A DNA stretch of 15,254 bases, taken from contig JAGVUW010000328.1 of the NCBI GenBank assembly GCA_019136035.1, positions 1-15,254 of the forward strand. Direction: 5' to 3'. Shown in pieces: positions 13,361 through 15,254 of the stretch (the first letter of the stretch is position 1; every line of letters starts with the position of its first letter). Below the pieces are notes generated by a model. The model saw nothing but the letters and a program-made list of their open reading frames with translations, was not told the DNA's origin and did not search any database. The DNA comes from Verrucomicrobiota bacterium (GTDB lineage: Bacteria; Verrucomicrobiota; Lentisphaeria; Oligosphaerales; JAFGRS01). The position numbers and the translations under genes are program-made.

Positions 13361-13397
13361 ATCCTCTCGGGCACGCGATCGCGTGCCCGAGAGGATT
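13360..13397. terminator. 38-bp perfect palindrome after the prepilin peptidase gene
   Basis: The two 19-bp arms are fully complementary around an AT centre, with GCGATCGC at the core. The palindrome begins on the last base of the stop codon. As RNA it gives a long stable stem, which fits a bidirectional-type terminator or an mRNA 3' stabiliser, although no T-run follows on either side. A dimeric protein binding site is the other reading. Confidence 0.55.
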
Positions 13398-13510
13398 AGG
13401 GTTGTCCGGTGGCCTGCCGCGGGTTACAGTACCCGTTCTCCCGTCCGGCGGGCCTCTGGGCGCCGTCGTGGTCGGTGGTGTCTCGAGGCGGTGAATCAAC
13501 CCGGGTGCGG

Positions 13511-14899
13511 ATGCTCATGCAGGATCGGTATGATGCCGTAGTGATTGGCAGTGGCCTGGCGGGGCTGACGGCGGCCAACCGTCTTGGGCGCAGTGGCCTG
13601 CGCGTGTTTCTGGCCGAGCAGCACAGCCAGCTCGGCGGCCTGGCGACGTACTTCCGTCGGCGCCACCACATCTTCGACGTGGCCCTGCACGGCTTCCCGG
13701 TCGGGATGCAGAAGAGCCTCCGCAAGTACTGGGGGCCGGCCTTTGCCGAACGCGTCATCCAAGTCCGCCGCATCGTCTTCGACAACCCGCAGTTCCACAT
13801 CGAGACGACCTTCGACACGACCGACTTCACCCGGCTCCTGGTGGAGCACTTCGGGGTAGCGCCGGCGCAGGTCGACGCCTTCTTCGCGGCGGTCAAGGGC
13901 ATGAACTACTACGACGACCAGCGCGAGACGACCCGCGAGCTGTTCGAGCGCTTCTTCCCCGGCCGTCCGGACGTCTGGCGGCTGCTGATGGAGCCGATCA
14001 CGTATGCCAACGGCTCGACGCTCGACGAGCCGGCGATCAGCTACGGGATCGTCTTCGGCAACTTCATGAGCAAGGGCGTCTATACCTTCCTGGGCGGCAC
14101 CGACGTCATGCTCGACATGATGGCGGCCGAGCTGAAGGCCAACGGCGTCGACTGCGAGACCGGGTGCCGCATCGAGCGCATCCTGGTCGACGGCGGCCGG
14201 GTGGCCGGCGTCATTGCCAACGGGCGCACCGTCGCCTGCCGGGCGGTGGTCTCCAACGGCAACCTCCTGAGCACCATCCACGACCTGGTCGGCGATGAGC
14301 ACTTCAACGCCGAGTTCCTCGCCAGTGTGCGCGAGGTCCGCCTGAGCAACAGCAGTTGCCAGGTCTACCTCGGCATCCGCCCGGGGGAGCGCCTGCCCGA
14401 CATCGGCGACCTGCTCTTCACCTCGACGCATCCGGAGTTCGATTCGGAGGCGCTGTGTGCCCCGGTGGTCACGAGCCGGACCTTCTCGGTGTACTATCCC
14501 TCGATCCGTCCGGGCTCGGATGGCTATACGGTCGTCGCCAGCATGAACGCGCGTCACGAGGACTGGGCCGGCTATGACCGCGCCGCCTACCGCGCCGCCA
14601 AGGACCGCCTGGTCGAGGACACCCTCGACGCCCTGGAGCGCTACGTGCCGGGGATACGGGGCATCGTCGACTACACCGAGGCGGCGACGCCGCGGACCTT
14701 CGCGCGCTACACCCTGCATCCCGGCGGGGCGTCGTTCGGGACCAAGTTCGAGGGCCTCCGGCCCAGCATGGGCCTGGCCGCCCAGATCGGCGGGCTCTAC
14801 CACACCGGCTCGGTCGGCATCATCATGTCCGGCTGGCTGGGCACCGTCAACTACGGCGTGATGGCGGCCAACGAGGCCGAGAAGTACCTCGGGCGCTGA
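13511..14899 (+). CDS. FAD-dependent oxidoreductase, phytoene desaturase / carotenoid isomerase-like
   Basis: The 462-residue protein starts with a dinucleotide-binding fold: YDAVVIGSGLAGLTAANRLG (7-26) with the G-x-G-x-x-G pattern, and VFLAEQHSQLGGLA (32-45) with the acidic residue for the FAD ribose. GGTDVMLDMMAAELKANGV (195-213) and ACRAVVSNGNLL (242-253) match the second FAD-contacting segments of CrtI-type enzymes. The C-terminus has GLYHTGSVGIIMSGWLGTV (428-446) and an alpha-helix YGVMAANEAEKYL. Family members act on carotenoids or other hydrophobic polyenes, but many bacterial members are uncharacterised, so the substrate is open. The start is uncertain: ATG codons at 13511 and 13517 are both possible and neither has a good ribosome site. 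The gene is separated from the preceding cluster by the 38-bp palindrome and lies 46 nt before hisI. Confidence 0.82.
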   Translation: MLMQDRYDAVVIGSGLAGLTAANRLGRSGLRVFLAEQHSQLGGLATYFRRRHHIFDVALHGFPVGMQKSLRKYWGPAFAERVIQVRRIVFDNPQFHIETTFDTTDFTRLLVEHFGVAPAQVDAFFAAVKGMNYYDDQRETTRELFERFFPGRPDVWRLLMEPITYANGSTLDEPAISYGIVFGNFMSKGVYTFLGGTDVMLDMMAAELKANGVDCETGCRIERILVDGGRVAGVIANGRTVACRAVVSNGNLLSTIHDLVGDEHFNAEFLASVREVRLSNSSCQVYLGIRPGERLPDIGDLLFTSTHPEFDSEALCAPVVTSRTFSVYYPSIRPGSDGYTVVASMNARHEDWAGYDRAAYRAAKDRLVEDTLDALERYVPGIRGIVDYTEAATPRTFARYTLHPGGASFGTKFEGLRPSMGLAAQIGGLYHTGSVGIIMSGWLGTVNYGVMAANEAEKYLGR

Positions 14900-14901
14900 A
14901 C

Positions 14902-14916
14902 GCCCGCGAGGCGGGC
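14902..14916. terminator. Small hairpin after the FAD oxidoreductase gene
   Basis: GCCCGC-GAG-GCGGGC forms a 6-bp stem with a 3-nt loop just past the stop codon, with no T-run. It could attenuate read-through into hisI, or it may mean nothing. Confidence 0.3.
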
Positions 14917-14945
14917 TGGACCCGCAGAGACAAGGCAGTCGACCC

Positions 14946-15254
14946 ATGATCCATCTCGATTTCAGCAAGAGCCCGGACGGCCTCATCCCCGCCATCGCGC
15001 AGGACTGGCAGACCGGCGAGGTCCTCATGCTCGCCTACATGAACGAGGAGGCCTGGAAGCGCACCCTCGAGACCGGCAAGGCCACCTACTGGTCGCGGTC
15101 GCGGCAGTCATTCTGGGTCAAGGGCGAGTCGAGCGGCCATGTGCAGTGGGTCAAGGAGGTCCTCATCGACTGCGACGAGGATACCGTCGTCCTGAAGGTC
15201 GACCAGGTCGGCGGCGCCGCCTGCCACGAGGGCTACCGGAGCTGCTTCTTCCGC
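14946..15254 (+). CDS. hisI: Phosphoribosyl-AMP cyclohydrolase, N-terminal 103 residues
   Basis: This gene is open at the right window edge: 103 codons run without a stop to the last base. The enzyme opens the purine ring of phosphoribosyl-AMP in the third step of histidine synthesis. Hallmarks are VLMLAYMNEEA (26-36), ATYWSRSR (46-53), WVKGESSGH (57-65), DCDEDT (75-80) and GGAACHEGYRSCFF (89-102). Cys76, Cys93 and Cys100 are the expected zinc ligands, and the Asp residues of D-C-D-x-D bind magnesium. Stand-alone HisI is about 110-140 residues, so most of the catalytic domain is present; whether a HisE domain follows cannot be seen. The ATG has AAGG 10 nt upstream. Confidence 0.93.
   Translation, partial: MIHLDFSKSPDGLIPAIAQDWQTGEVLMLAYMNEEAWKRTLETGKATYWSRSRQSFWVKGESSGHVQWVKEVLIDCDEDTVVLKVDQVGGAACHEGYRSCFFR

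Noticed and set aside
13496..15028. A 510-codon minus-strand frame opposite the FAD oxidoreductase and hisI
   Set aside because: Both plus-strand genes have family motifs; the antisense frame has none.

Overview
The window is very GC-rich bacterial DNA. It has Shine-Dalgarno (SD) led genes, short operons, and intergenic spaces full of hairpin and minisatellite repeats. Several traits recall Planctomycetota/PVC-type or Armatimonadota-type genomes, often known only from metagenomes: a secreted DUF11 protein, a golvesin-like domain, a PHP-IPT-propeller protein, a prepilin peptidase with a long insert, and 'TGVPPVS/DACAT'-type intergenic hairpins. This assignment is inference from gene content and I hold it loosely.

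Layout. Positions 1-3384 are on the minus strand and read right to left. First comes a secreted multidomain protein with caspase-like motifs and a golvesin-like domain (1153-3384), then an acyl-ACP thioesterase (309-1100), then the start of an AEC-family transporter cut by the window edge (1-225). A divergent intergenic region of about 1 kb (3385-4386) holds hairpin strings, short tandem repeats and a heptamer-phased tract. Two plus-strand genes 15 nt apart follow: a secreted PHP/IPT/beta-propeller protein (4387-6636) and a cytoplasmic beta-propeller protein resembling oligogalacturonate lyase (6652-7851). The next gap (7852-8435) has a perfect 12-copy 9-bp array and a second hairpin mosaic. 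A small secreted DUF11 protein (8436-9194) is followed by a 224-bp tract built on an unbroken 7-bp period.

From 9513 to 13360 four genes lie close together on the plus strand: a LipM-like octanoyl/lipoyl transferase, a URO-D-fold protein, aroE (overlapping the URO-D gene by 4 nt) and a prepilin peptidase. The cluster ends in a perfect 38-bp palindrome. Then come a phytoene-desaturase-like FAD oxidoreductase (13511-14899) and hisI (14946 onward, cut by the right edge).

The right half looks like housekeeping and biosynthetic genes (lipoylation, shikimate, histidine, pilin processing). The left half is accessory. Its two large secreted proteins are transcribed divergently from the repeat-rich spacer and have the most unusual domain layouts. 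No tRNA, rRNA, CRISPR or transposase gene was recognised.
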